Positions 11,323 to 24,424 of a stretch of 64,000 nucleotides of DNA are shown in pieces. The DNA lies in NCBI RefSeq assembly GCF_009389715.1, contig NW_024068217.1, forward strand, positions 124,001 to 188,000. The letters run 5' to 3'. Position 1 is the first letter of the stretch. Every line of letters begins with the position of its first letter. The notes under the pieces are model-generated. The model ran no database searches and was not told the origin of the DNA. It saw only the letters and a program-made list of their open reading frames with translations. Position numbers and translations under genes: made by a program. Source of the DNA: Phoenix dactylifera (lineage: Eukaryota; Streptophyta; Magnoliopsida; Arecales; Arecaceae).

Positions 11323-13948
11323 TGAAAGTGAATCCTAGGTTCTTCGGTATTAAGCATGCTGATTTTTTTTTTTTTTGAAAATCATAGCTGAACCTGATTG
11401 GGTTGCCTACGTACCCCTTCATAAGGGGGATCAAGCCATACGTAGTTCTTTTAAGTTTCAAAAATGCAGCGAAAAAATCGAATCAAACAATTTAATTCGT
11501 GCATGCTTACAAGATCGAATCTAGAAATCAGCACTGTAAGAATACATAAGATTATGCCGGAATCGTTTAAACAATTATGCTAAAACTTTATGCATCATTA
11601 ACTATCGGACTGAAAGTTAAACATTCTATTTCGATTAATCTCCGAATATCCATCGAATGGCTTCTGGAGATATCTCCGTGAGGAGTCCCAAAGGAGGATA
11701 AAACCTCAGGGAATCGGACCTAGATCCTGACACCAAATAAAATATTAATGTAGGATTAATACCTTTTATGAAGGATGAAACTTGTGGATTTGATCCTTGA
11801 CTTCGTAGCCACGCACACGAATGGCCTTTATGAGAAATCCATGCGAAGTTCCTGGAGAAATCCAATCCTGCGGAAGTGCTAGCTTGCGCAGAATTTCTTG
11901 AGGCTAAAATTTGATCTTCCCAACGCTATCAACTTTTGATCCACCTTCTTGGAAGAACTTGAAGGAAAGGTTTAGAGGGATTGAAGAGGACTTAGATCTA
12001 ATCTAAAGACTCTTATCAGGGACCCCTAACACTAATGGCGTGAAGGACTTAGTGGAGGAAGAAGTCGGCAAGATTGAATGCAGAATTTTTTTCATGCATG
12101 AACTAGGGTTCCTCACTTTTCTTTTTCCTTTTTTCCTTCTTTTTTTCTTTCTTTCTTCCTTGAATTTGACCACCATCTGATGGAGATCCTTTTAATGTTG
12201 CTATCCCCTCTAACTTCATGCCAACCATCCTATATTTGGGGAGGATTTTGTGGGATTTTGAATTTTGAATTCAAAATTCAAGTTCATGTGCCATTATATG
12301 ATGAAACTTGATCTAATCTAAACCATTCATCATATTGCCACTTTTCTCTTTCAATTTCGAAATTCCCATGCTCCCAATCAGATTAGAGGGTCATGTGGTG
12401 ATTTTGTGAGGTTTTAATTCGAAATTCAAACTTAATTAGAAGTGAGATAGAGATAAGGATGACATATGCTATGAAGAGAGAGAATTTGATTTTATCCAAT
12501 TCTTTTCATGAATTTATCTCTCCATGTTGCCCCATCTGATGATGAAAGAGGTCCCTGATGTTGCCATGTGTCCCATGGCATCATTAAATAAATTAAATTA
12601 TTTTTTAATCATATTAAAAATTAATTTATGGCGCCATGCATGGATATGTGACATGTGGACTTCAAGATCCGAACAATTTCAGATCAAACCCATTTAATTA
12701 AATTAAATCCTAACAATCAGGATGGTCCAATTATCTTGGGTTGAACCTAATCCAATTAGGTCAATCCCTAATTAAGCATAAATTTAATCTAATTTAATTT
12801 GATCAATCTAAGTCCTCTTAATTCAGACCTAATCCAATCAGCTCAAAAATCCTAATTGAGCCCAGAGTTGAATCTAATTCAATTTGGCTCATCCTTAGTC
12901 TAACTACTCAATCCAATTGAGTTCATTAGCAATCTAATTACTAATTAATCCTCCGATAATTACTTTAATTATTTTATAAGATAATTAGCCAATTGAATTG
13001 ACCAAATTATTCCTGAATGATTCTTAATCATTCATCAGCCTTCTTGATCAATCAGGAATCTTCTATGCATGTAACCTAATAGGTTCGAACCTAAGCCGGT
13101 AGTATAGAAACGACTTTCTACACTAATCGATGTGACCATCTAGCAATGGTACCCGATGTCCGGATAGGCCGAATATATGCGAAGCAAATATTCTGGAACC
13201 TTAGACTATGGTTACTGTATAATTCAATCCATTTGACTCCTAATGCCAGGATGACTTAGAGCTCACTGTCAACCCTATAATTAGTACATCCATTATGTGA
13301 TTAACTTTAGATATCCCGTGACTCCTCATTGGGATTACCCTGGCCAAGGTTTTGCTAAATTAATCACAAGACATTATCTCCTGTTTTCAAGAGGGGTCAA
13401 TTCCATCTTGACTCACAACTAACTACGCAAGTACTTGACTGCACCCAGTGACCTTTCGTCACTGAATTAAAAATCCAGGTAGTCCGGTACCAAAATACAG
13501 TGAGTTGCTTGCTAGTCACAGGTTGCGGTCTCAGGTCAGAGGGCCAAACTTATACCTATATCCACTCGGAACATCTCTTGACAGTAGAGCGTTCCAGAAT
13601 TGGTCACGTTCGGTAAAATGTACTCTTACACTTCACCTATGTAACATACCAGTGTCTCCACACTCCTTGGTTAAGAGGACAACCAACGTATATGTCATAC
13701 AATGATCTAATCTCGATAATGTTATCGTCCTAGTAACAACATATCACTTGATCGCGAACAAGTTGAGGACTCAAAAGATAAATCCTCCTTTATCATAACA
13801 TAAGTCCTAAGGACTTCATCATATAATAGTTCATTTGAAGATGAAATGATGAATAATGCCAAATAACACTTTATTAATTTGTCAATTCATTTACAAAATT
13901 CAATCATCAATATGCTGACGATTGACATTTAAGATACAATTCCCAACA
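11323..13948 (-). mobile_element. Solo LTR (reverse orientation), 2.6 kb
   Basis: Read on the minus strand it starts TGTTGGGAATTGTATC at 13948 and ends TTCACTTTCA at 11323, giving TG...CA termini. A perfect 5-bp duplication ATAAC flanks it (11318-11322 and 13949-13953). No internal domain, primer site or coding sequence lies between, so this is a single LTR left by LTR-LTR recombination. Several words (ATGTGGACTTNAA, TGTNACCTN-TAGGTTC, CCAGTGTCTC-ACAC) recur in order in the solo LTR at 16678-18870, so the two look like diverged members of one family, probably copia-type (inference). Confidence 0.85.
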
Positions 13949-13953
13949 ATAAC

Positions 13954-16536
13954 CACTTAAACCCAATCCTTAAATTAACCCGATCAACCAAAGTAAAAGC
14001 TTATGTTAACTTACACCTAAACACAATTCTCAACATTGACCATTTCTTCTAAGGCAAGTACTATCTAATTTGGGTGCTACAACCATTAATCCATTTGTTA
14101 AGTCATGAGAATTAGGTTAAGTTTAGCCTTATTGACTAGCCAATTGGCTCCTATCAAACTATAGTTAAACCAGCTCCAGTTTGGCTCAAATTTTGATTAG
14201 TCACTCTTCTAAATATTTATTTTATGTCTACAAAAATTTAACTTTCCCTTATCATCCTAAAAGGGTCCAAAGTAGGGTTGGATGGTGCCAACACAAAGTA
14301 TTAATTTTTGCTTCTAATTTTGAGCCATTCAAAGTGATTTGGTAAAGAGATATCTCAAACAAAGATTAACTTTTAAATTAACCTAAGTTACTTAAGGACT
14401 AATCATAGTCCCTCGTGACTTTAATCCATTTAAGTAATCTAAGTTCAATTATAGCTTGACACTTGAACTAATCCTAACCATCTAAGAGGGCTAGGCTTAG
14501 CACTCCACTAACACCTAACTGCGACTATAAATACTCCTCTCTAGTAGCTAGGAAAGGACTTTCTAAACATGGACACCATTTTGAACTAAAGAAAGTGGTA
14601 TTTCTACTTCTCTCTCTAGATTATACCCTTCCTTTTTTAAAAAATTATTGCCAACAATCAAAAACTCTTCTACTTATGAAGATCGGTTCAAGCAAAGTAG
14701 AAGAGCAATGAGCCCAAGAGAAGTCCCCCAAGAGGGATCACTCCAGCACCCATTTATGGATCAATGAGGAAACTTTTCTCTACTTTTTTCTCATAATACT
14801 TTACATTCTTGCAAATTCTTGGAAACTATATTGATGTAATGATCATTTATTGCTTATTAAACAATTTTGTTTTGGAGTTGCATCCTTTTTTAGAGTAGTT
14901 CTTTACTTGCTTTTACTCTTTTTCCTTATTTATTTTCTTGCATATTTTCTTGTTCTTGATTTTTTTTTAAAAAAAATTATTTTCATAGGTGAGAATAATC
15001 TATTTTTAGGCCAAATACATGGAGCCTATTAGTTTTTATATTTAGGTCACCCCCTAAAGAACCTTAGTGAATATTTCTACATGTTTAGGTAGCATGTCAG
15101 ATTAGGATTTTAACCTAAAGCCCTAAGATAGAATTTGAGTGCCTACATTTTAAGTGTCCACCTAGGGATCAATTCTTATTGGTGGTTAATATTGCCCTCG
15201 TGATGCTTAGGGTTATTCTAAGGGTAGCCTCCTCCTCGTACACAACCATTGGCCTTGCCCAATCTTTGGTTAATTCCACTTTTCTTATTTCTTTTCATTT
15301 TCCATTAGGTATTCATCTTTTATGTCAGAAAAATAGACTTGTTGGCAGCTCCAAAACCTCTATTTCTTGACTTTCCTTCTCATGTCAAATTCTCTTTCCA
15401 TTAGGTCACTCGAGAATCGAATTGAACCGATCTCACTGGTTGGTTTAATTTTAGTTTAAGCATATATTGAGGCAATATATTACCAATGAGATCGGGTAAT
15501 GGTTTCATTATAATTGTTTAAAAATTCTGGTTGCTTTAATTGTAGATAATTGTTTAGAAATTCAGGAAGAAAAATCCAAATGAAACAATTTCATTATAAA
15601 TTGAGAGATAGGGTATCATGATCCAATTCAAACCAGACTAGTAAAATGTTATGTATATAAAATATATGATATAATAAACAGAAGTATGTATATGTATACA
15701 CACACACACACATACACACACACACACACATATATATATATGATCCAAGCTATTCGATGTGCTATACTATCTTTAAACTTCTTACTCTCAGAAAATCCTG
15801 TGATTTATAGATCACTAGCTTATACATCCAATAGTTGTATTATTTAAATTATTCATTTTTTACCACTAGATGCCATACATATTAGGAATCGAAGCAGTTT
15901 ACAAACTCTTTGGAGTTCTTTAGTTGAAGTTACACTGCAACTCAAGTTGAGTTGAATAAAACTTGAGCTCCAGTAGTTGACTTACAAAGAAGCTCAGTAT
16001 TGTGTTTGAAGGAAAGTTGAGAAAAGAAGAGGTGAAACAGTTGTACCAAAAATGAATTAGCCTAAATAGCAGAAAAATATGGTTTTCTTCCACCTTCATT
16101 ATATGACCTATTTTTCTTTTGAAATTCAACATTATTTTGTTAAAGAAAAGGTTGGAAAGACAATGAGATTTCTTTCTCCTAAAGATAATTTTCCAAACAA
16201 ATTTATAAAATAGAAAAAAAATGATTGATAATTTTTCCCCAAACTGATTGTGAAGAAAAGCAAAATTAGAACTTTTTTTTCTAATAACAACCAATTCTAA
16301 TCAATAATCTTCAAATTGGAGAAATATAATGTCATCATATTTTGTTATAAACAAATTATCCATAAGAACCATTGCATCAAGAATTGGGAAAAGAAATGAA
16401 AAAAATAATTTTTTCATGTATATTCCCATCAACACACGCACCGCACGCATGCACATACCCCCCCACACCAATCTGGTTTGGCTGGTTGGTTTGATTTACT
16501 TCTAATAGAGTATCAATTGGGATTTAGTTGGCTTCG
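13954..16536. other. AT-rich intergenic DNA without a supported gene
   Basis: The first 1.2 kb continues the G-poor block. GACTATAAATACTCCTC at about 14523 resembles a plant TATA box with a leader downstream and may mark an old LTR promoter, but no LTR ends were found. 15410-15650 has words like GAATTGAACC and CCAATTCAAACC in opposite orientation, possibly a miniature element. A CA/TA microsatellite lies at 15697-15741. The open frames here (14850, 15179, 15920) match nothing. Confidence 0.5.
15697..15741. repeat. Compound (CA)n(TA)n microsatellite
   Basis: ACACACAC repeats with one CATAC interruption pass into TATATATA. Confidence 0.9.
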
Positions 16537-16677
16537 ATATTTCTGAGGACCCGTGCGGGCGTGTGTTTAGTCCCACATCGGTTATTCGCTGGATAGATCT
16601 TGGATACTTATACAGGATCAAGGAACCCAAATAATACCTTTCGGCTAGCCATTTTGGGTGAGTTCCTGGGTTGTTAC

Positions 16678-18870
16678 TGCTGAGATACGCCCCGTTCGAT
16701 GCGACGTTCGCAGTGGAATTCGAACGGGACGTCGTTCATCGTATGAACGTGCCTCGGATCGTAGAATTCAAAAATTTTTCTGGATCCAAATCCAGCAGAT
16801 CTTTGAACTCATTAGGGAGGGGAGATTAGGATCGAAAGAGGGTTGATTAAGATTTATAAAACTAAAACAAAAATCAGAAGTTTTAGATTTGAAGATCTCA
16901 TCTTCAAAAATTCTACAGGTGTAGAACACCGCATCCTGATGACCTATTCTAGGTTTCTGTTTGAACCGCACAATTGTCCGGCCTCTACATGTATCCACAC
17001 GAGGATCTAATCATCTGAGAATAGGTCCTACCGGAGTGCTAGCTTATTGCAAAGACCTCTCATGACTATCATAATATTGGAAGATAAAAATCTGCAGCAT
17101 ATCTCTTTGAAGAAGAATGTTTTCTTCTTCAACCTTGCTCGCAATGGAGGAAGATGAGAGATGAAGCTTTAAGCATGGATCTTCCTTGCCATGCACCCGG
17201 GGATGAAGAGAAAGATGAGGTCCCCTTACTGCCGTGGAGAAGGAAGGAAGAAGAAAGGGAGAGAGAAGGCGTGGGGATCTAGGATTAAGAATTCAATGCA
17301 CATGCCTCCCCTTTTATAGATTGGGTTTAGAGCTTCTTCTAATCTTATTAGGAGTATGGGACTATAACCCACCTTTGGATTAATCCCAAGTATTCAATCC
17401 TTGTGCTCATAGATGCATGACATGTGTCCACTTAATCAATTGATTAATTTTCTAATCACATTAGGATTCCTAATCTCATTAGGAGAATTAATTGATTTGG
17501 GAGCATGCATCCTATGATGCCATGTGGACTTTAAAGTCCGCATAGTGTGAACACGATTTAAGTTATATTCATCCTACGACGACATGTGGTCTTTAAAATC
17601 TGCACAATCCTTGATTTAATCAAATTGACCCAATCATGAACCCAAATCAATTTGGGTCGAATCCAATTTGATTTGGCTCATTAAATCAGCTCAATTGCAA
17701 TCCAATTGCAATCAATTCCACTTAATTCTTCTTCCATTAACTCACTAATACTTAGTGGGTTAATTCAATCATCAATCATATTGATAATTGACTTCAATTG
17801 AGATTCTAAATCACAATTATGATAGTTTGACTAATTAAATCCTCTATGTGTGTGACCCTGTAGGTTCTATTCTGACTGGTAGTGAGACATATTGAGATCT
17901 CCATCTCAATATCACTGAAACTCCTTTCAGTGGACTGAAACGATTTCAGTTCTACTCTCAGGGTTCACTGATCACCAAATGAATGCCTTCGAGTCTCACA
18001 ATCCACTAGTGACACCTAGCAGTATATGATGGCAACCCAGCAGAATGGAATGTCTGAACCTCTAGGTGCAGTTAGCGTATGATACAATCTCTCTATCATG
18101 GATCCCAACGTGATGGTGGTTATGGATATCTCGTCAAACCCCATCATCTGTCATATGTCAAATTTATACGACTTCCAGTTCGAGATATGAAAAACTCTTT
18201 TTCTAAAATACCTAGCCAGAAATTTATCGAACTCAGTCTCATAAATCACATAGGATCACTCCTAATCTATCAAGATTGATAGATCCCATCTAGATGCAAC
18301 TCTATTCCAAAATAAACCTACTGTAGCCAATCCGCACTACAAGGACCCAAATGGCTAGGGCCCAAGTTCACATGCTCGTCAAACTACAGCAACCTCACAG
18401 TGAATAGCTGAGGCATCGCAGGTCAAAGAACTAGTCATACAACTGCAGCATAAGTAGTCACTGACGAGTGGATAGACATCCATATGACTACTATCTTTGG
18501 TCATGCTCAGTACCTTGTTATCTAACAAGTACTTGTATAATCACTCCAGTGTCTCTACACCGTGGACTCGAGACTCGTCCATCTAACTAAGTGCACTAAT
18601 CTCAGCGGATCGATCACCATCCCTCGTGATGGATCCATCGATCAGGAGCATTTAGAAATTAATCCTTAATGACACATGCCTCAAATTCTTAACTTCTTGA
18701 GAATATGTATCATCATTTATTAATTTTTTGGATGATTCATGGACACATACAAACATGAATGAAAAACAAATTGCCCAATCTTATTTATTAATAAGTGTCA
18801 AATTATAAATTTGTGCCCTAGATTACAAATATGCATCAGCCACGTTGGCTTCTAGGGCATACTTCTAACA
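16678..18870 (-). mobile_element. Solo LTR nested in the TRIM-like array
   Basis: On the minus strand it runs TGTTAGAAGTATGCCCTAG (from 18870) to CGTATCTCAGCA (16678). A perfect GTTAC duplication (16673-16677, 18871-18875) flanks it, and removing it restores LTR A next to its primer site. A TATA-type CTATAAAAGG lies on the minus strand at about 17311-17320, consistent with an LTR promoter. No internal coding region. It inserted after the TRIM-like array formed or at least after LTR A. Confidence 0.88.
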
Positions 18871-19041
18871 GTTACAAATGGTATCAGAGCGGATCCGGCC
18901 TATAATCTATGTGGACTAGAGGACACTGCAGCACGGATCCATTGGGGCTAACCATGAGCCGATCGTGGTGTTTGTGATTAGATTTGAATAGATTTGAACC
19001 TTTAGCCTGACAAGGACGTCAGGGCTTTAACAAGGAGAGTA

Positions 19042-19178
19042 TGTGAGGACCCGTGTGGGTGTGTGTTAAGTCCCACATTAGTTATTCGCTGGATAGATCT
19101 TGGGTACTTATACAGGATCAAGAAATTCAAATAATATCTTCTGGCTAGCCATTTTGGGTGAGGTCCTGAGTTGTGACA
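19042..19178 (+). repeat. TRIM-like LTR B
   Basis: TGTGAGGACC...GTTGTGACA, 137 bp, preceded by a short purine run and followed by a primer-type TGATATCAAAGC. Confidence 0.88.
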
Positions 19179-19343
19179 AATGATATCAAAGCGAACCCAT
19201 CTTATAACCTATGTGGATTAGATGACACTACAGCACGAATCCATTGGGGCTAACCACGGGCCAATCGTGGTGTTTGTGATTAGATTTGAATGAATTTGAA
19301 TCCTTAGCCTGACGAGGATGTCGGGGCTTAAATGGAGAGAGTA

Positions 19344-19480
19344 TGTGAGGACCCATGCGGATGTGTGTTTAGTCCCACATCGGTTATTTGCTGGGTAGAT
19401 CTTGGGTACTTATACAGGATCAAGAAATCCAAATAATACCTTCTGGCAAGTCATTTTGGGTGAGGTCCTGTGTTGTTACA
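19344..19480 (+). repeat. TRIM-like LTR C
   Basis: TGTGAGGACC...GTTGTTACA, 137 bp, followed by TGGTATCAGAGC. About 300 bp downstream of LTR B, so LTR plus internal domain forms a regular unit of 302 bp. Confidence 0.88.
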
Positions 19481-19645
19481 AATGGTATCAGAGCGGACCC
19501 GGCTCATAACCTATGTGGACTAGAGGACACTGCAGCATGGATCCATTGGGGCTAACCACAGGTCAATCGTGGTATTTGTGATTAGATTTGAATAGATATG
19601 AACCCTTAGCCTGACGAAGATGTCAGGGCTTGAATGGGGGGAGTA

Positions 19646-19782
19646 TGTGAGGACCCGTGCAGACGTGTGTTTAGTCCCACATTGGTTATTCGCTGGGTGG
19701 ATCTTGAATACTTATACAGGATCAAGGAACCCAAATAATACCTTCCAGCTAGCCATTTTGGGTGAGTTCCTAGGTTGTTACA
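19646..19782 (+). repeat. TRIM-like LTR D, right end of array
   Basis: TGTGAGGACC...GTTGTTACA, 137 bp, preceded by the purine run GGGGGGAG and followed directly by the outer duplication ATATT. Confidence 0.88.
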
Positions 19783-19787
19783 ATATT

Positions 19788-22700
19788 TGAGTTGACCCCC
19801 TAATCTGAACCAACTTGTCACTAATTAATGAGTTGGGCTTGGGTTCTCTCGTCTTAGAGGTAGGCCCAACCCATGGCCCAAGCTTGCTTACCAAAGAAAA
19901 GCAATAGGTCCAGGCCCCCCAAGGACAGAAGCTCCGAACAAGTCAATACATGAATTGGTCGGGTTACATTTAGCCTAGAAAATGTAGTAATGGCGTGGGC
20001 AAGAGATTCCCAATCGAATCCTGGATAAATGGAGGTTGTGCTACCGGGCCCCTGGTTGCCCATGGTCGGCAACTTGTATGGTTGCCGAGAAGAACCTCCC
20101 ACATGCCAATCATTGCTCTTCAGGATTTTTTGAGGATGGTGCCCCGACAGCAAGAAGCACAAGCAAAGATCCTATTGCCGCCGAGCTCTGAGGTCGGTAG
20201 GAGACAATCTGAGCAGACTGACTGAGGTACAAAGGATGGATCTCACCATGTGCGGCCTGTAAAATGTTTGCTTGCTGGAGGTTTCTACCGGGGGACCCTC
20301 CAATGCCTAAGTCAGGATTGAGAGGCAATAGTATGGAAGAGAGAAAATTTTGGCAAAGTGAAGGCTCTATGAGTAATATTGCATGCATACCCGAGGTCCT
20401 CCAGGTTGTCTCTTTATATAGAGGAGCCCATTTTGTCATTACTTAGCCTGACATAACATGCAATGATGGGCGGATAATGGCTGGCTATACAACCGAGGCG
20501 TGGGTGCCAGTCTGCGTGGGCCACGGGCAGCATGATGGAAGCCCTCAAACGATGGATGGTGGTGATGTGTTGGTGTGTTGGATGGCTAGGATTTACCAAA
20601 GTGTTGGATGAATGCCCACAGTAGGATGGCTGGTTGGGGCTTGATGGCGTGATGGATGGATGGGATTAATGGACCACCTCGGGGCAGCACCAAAAATCAA
20701 AGGATGGCAGTGGAATTTGGAGGTAGGACTAGCTCAAGCTAGCACCTATTTTCATGGGTCGGTTTAAAGCTAATGCCCAGAATTTTTCATTCATTCAAAA
20801 AAGATCCTTTCAAATTATATGAGAGGCTTATTTATAGGACTCCCTAAGGATCTCAACCATCTCTTCTAACGAAAGACAATTCAAACTCAAATTTCAAATT
20901 CAAAACAGCAACTCTAAAGCCTAAAGATTCTCCTTCTTTCAAGGGATGCCAAGTCAACCTCCAAGCCTATGCATATGTCTTTAAATTCAAATGGCTCATC
21001 TGCATGCCTTTTAATTTAAATTCAAATGGCTGATTGCTCTCCCTAAGATTTAGGAAGCCACATGCCATGCTCCACGCCATACTCCTCCTCATGTGCCATG
21101 CCTCCTTGCTGGTCCTTTGTGCCTTGTACGCCTTCTTTCAAAGTGGGCTCAAACCCAATTGCATTGGGTCCTTGCAAGCCGCCATCTAAGTAATATATTT
21201 GCTTGGCTTTTTTTGCTTTGGCTCTTCTTGCTTTCCTTGCTGCATTCCTCATGACTTTCTTCATGTCTTCATCACAGCACCAGTGGGGCGCAGGCTGTGG
21301 TGCTGCTGCAATTGCGGCCCATCAGAATTGTCGATGTTACGACTGTTAGTCCTTGCGGCCCATCAGAACTGTCGAGGTCACTCACTTTGGTTGGTCAATT
21401 GCTCAGTTGGGGTCGGGCCGTTCTCTTCGGTTTACGTCCGGAGTTGAGGTGGTAGGTTTAGCTCGAGGTTGAGGTGTCTAACATTTCTCGCAACAAAGAG
21501 AAAAAGAAAATCACATGCTCTTGAACCATCTTAAAAAGAAACATACCTATCTATGTAAACGAATATAATATTTGGATCATAATCTAATATCCTACCTTAT
21601 GGCTAGCAACCCATTAAACATCTTTCCAAGATTCTCGCATCCTAAGATTAAATATGTTACCTCTGAATTCTCCTAAGGATTCTACGAGTTTGGTAAAAGA
21701 GTAATATCTATCCATAATTTTTGAGTCATTCACATGCTTCCACAACTATTCTCAAAACTCTCAACCATGTGATCAAACCTAATTCCATGGACACCTAAAA
21801 CAGAGGAGGGCATGGTATGGTGACCTTTGTCGGTATCTTTTCATCGCTCTCATGAGAGAGGTGCCATGAACTGAGCTAACAATTGGAGAACACCTTGCTA
21901 TCTTTCTCGAATCTCCTTAGAGTTAATTAATGTCAAAATCCAAATTTCTAAATCTTAATGAAATAATTGGAAAAAAGAAATCTAACATATCTAAACTGTC
22001 ATTCAAAGAGCAATGCATATCTTAATAATTCTTAAGAGAAGTTATAAGCTTATTATTAAATCAAGAAATATCCATGAAAGATTGTCCAAATGCAGACATT
22101 AATGAGATAAATCAAAGTTGCATGGACAACTAATACAAAACCTTCGCAAGAATACTCTAGAAGAAAATATCGCCGACATAGGTGAAAATCAAATAAGGCA
22201 CAAATCTTTCAGCATAAAATGATGGTGAAACGAAAATATTTATGATCCAAATCAGCCTCTGCAACCTTGTTCATTCTATTCATCATCATCCATGATCTCT
22301 ACCACTTCCCTGTCAGTCCCATTGTAGTTTCATCATGATGTTATACTTTCTACTATCTAATTTTGCTTACTTACCGCAATTAGAGCATCAAGATTGTCAT
22401 GGGAAACAGTGTAAGACATCAACATCAATTCTGGCAATTAAGAGATGATCCCCATCTTGTGAGTCCTCTGGTCCCTCTATCATCCTTCAAAAAAAGGAAA
22501 AAAAAAGGAGGGGGGATTAACCAAAGTTTGAAATAGAACTCAAGATATCAAATTGATAAAACAGGGGAAAGGAAGCACCATTTTCAATCTCATGCCCATC
22601 AATGAGATTAAACATAAAAATATGAAACTGCAACTTCCAAGTAGATGTTGTTTCAAGGTTCCCCTCCTCAATTATGATCTCTGTGGTTGCTTTGTGGGAT

Positions 22701-23389
22701 CATGCATCCATGAGATTGCTTCTGACTCCTCTTTTTTCTTATGCCTTCTGACACCTTGCTAGCTCCAACCAACAATATGCATAAACCTCAAAAAACCATC
22801 TACTATATTAGATCGAAGGAATTTATGAGGAGAACAAATGGAAAACAAGGAGAAAGTTTGACTCTCCCAATGAGTCGAGAGTTCTGTGAACCCAGATATT
22901 GGACATGGAGATGTTCCACGGGAAAGGTGTAAGGAGTGTGGAGCTCTGCACCATAATGACACAATATGAGGAGAGAGAGAGAGATTTAAATTGCTAATTA
23001 AAGAGGAGAAGGGGATGGCTTGGGTTTATAGATAGATAAGGCAGGGGAGGTTTTGGAAGGAGAGAAATGATTGCAAAATTTGTAACCGAAGTCCTTAACT
23101 ATTTTTTTCTTTAACTAAACAAATGGATGAATATATTAAAACTCTTCAATTGGATTTAAATTCTGCCGTACATATCAACAAATAGGAGCAAGAGAAATGG
23201 GAGGGAAAGGATGAGGTGCTCACTCAGATATTTTTGCTATAGGATATTTTATTATTTTTAAAATTTTTTATTTTAGTTTAATGGAGGATATTTTAGTTAT
23301 TTCAGGATATGTGGTTGAAAATTTTTGCTATAACCAAAACTTATATTTTTTGCTTCATAATTGAAATGAATTAGCTTATACTTACACAA
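19788..23389. other. Unassigned intergenic sequence, probable old LTR fragments
   Basis: No gene recognised; the open frames at 19854-20439, 21043-21447 and 22553-22962 overlap on both strands without family motifs. CTTTATATAGAGGAG at about 20410 reads as a TATATAAAG box on the minus strand, and TTATTTATAGGACTCC at 20829 is similar, so parts may be decayed minus-strand LTRs; no ends or duplications were found. A short GA run is at 22972-22983. Confidence 0.4.
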
Positions 23390-24360
23390 TGCTTAAGGTA
23401 CGATTTCTTCCTCTTTTTTCAACTATTCTTAAAACACGATATAATAATATAATAAATTAGAATAAATAGAGAGCTTTAATAGCCAAATTTAAATTGCATA
23501 TTAAATAATAAACTTTAATAATTGTTGAGTAGAAACTCCTGTCATTAGTACTAACAGTGAATGTGGGCTAGTTGAGCCTGGTGCATAAATTCTTGTAATT
23601 AATATCGACATATGTAACATCAGCTCTATGCAATGCATGAGGTATGTTTTTTTAAAAAATATTATTTTGAAAATATAATATGATAATATAAAAAATTATA
23701 ATAAATAGAAGGCTCTATAGCAGATACCTATGCATATTAAATGCATATTAGGTAATAAACTTTAATGATAGTTAAGCACATTAATACTGAGATTATTATT
23801 ACATGTTATATATTGACTAATAAATTTTAATAATAACCGAGTATATTATTATCAGTGTCATTAATACTGGCATCCATATCGTGAATGAAGAGCTCTGCCC
23901 TCTATATATATATATACTTACTTTTTTTCAAGTATTTTTGAACTGCAAAATAATAATATAACAAATTACAATAAATAGATATCTTCAATAGCCAAATTTT
24001 TATTGCACATTAAGTAATGCATTAATGATAGCCTACTATATTAGTACCACTATTACTAATATATATTGTATATTAAGCAATAAACTTTAGTGATGATCGA
24101 GCATGCTAATATTGACATCATTAATTCTGGTGTTCAGTTTGTACAAATTAATCCTCTATTTTATATATATATATAGGAGTACGTGAGGTACAATTTTTTT
24201 TAACAATTTTTAAAATGTAATATAAGAATATAATAAATTATACTAAATAGAAGGCTTCAATAGCCAAACTTTATTGTGCATTAAGCAATTAAATTTAATA
24301 CTGGCCGAGCAGAAACTTCCATCATTAATATCCATATTATTAATGTTACAAAATATATTA
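23390..24360. repeat. Diverged AT-rich tandem repeat, about four units of 245-280 bp
   Basis: Units start near 23396, 23641, 23919 and 24185. Each repeats the order TTTTTTC-ANTNTTTNAAA, ATAATATAATAAATTA, AAATAGA-GCTTCAATAGCCAAA, TTGCATATTAAGTAATAAACTTTAAT and GAGCA-ACTCC-CATTAATA. Divergence is high but the word order is constant. No coding capacity. Confidence 0.7.
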
Positions 24361-24424
24361 TTTTATTGATTTAGTATTTAAAATTATAATTATGATGACT
24401 ATTATAATAGTAATAGATAATAAT

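Larger units (their letters stand above)
16542..19782 (+). mobile_element. Tandem array of a miniature LTR retrotransposon (TRIM-like)
   Basis: Four LTRs of 137 bp alternate with three internal domains of about 165 bp: LTR A 16542-16677 (last base displaced to 18876), LTR B 19042-19178, LTR C 19344-19480, LTR D 19646-19782. Each LTR begins TGTGAGGACC (first base pair damaged in A) and ends GTTGTTACA or GTTGTGACA. Each internal domain opens with a primer-type TGGTATCAGAGC (TGATATCAAAGC in the second) and closes with a purine run before the next TGTGAGG. The whole array has one outer 5-bp duplication, ATATT (16537-16541, 19783-19787), so it counts as one insertion unit. No protein is encoded, as in TRIM elements. 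The conserved TAGTCCCACAT word fits known TRIM LTRs. Confidence 0.88.

Noticed and set aside
13081-13100. tRNA T-loop-like GGTTCGAACC
   Set aside because: No matching acceptor, D or anticodon arms around it; it lies in a solo LTR.
19483-19500. tRNA-like sequence TGGTATCAGAGCGG
   Set aside because: It is the primer site of the TRIM-like element (complement of a tRNA end); no cloverleaf can be formed.
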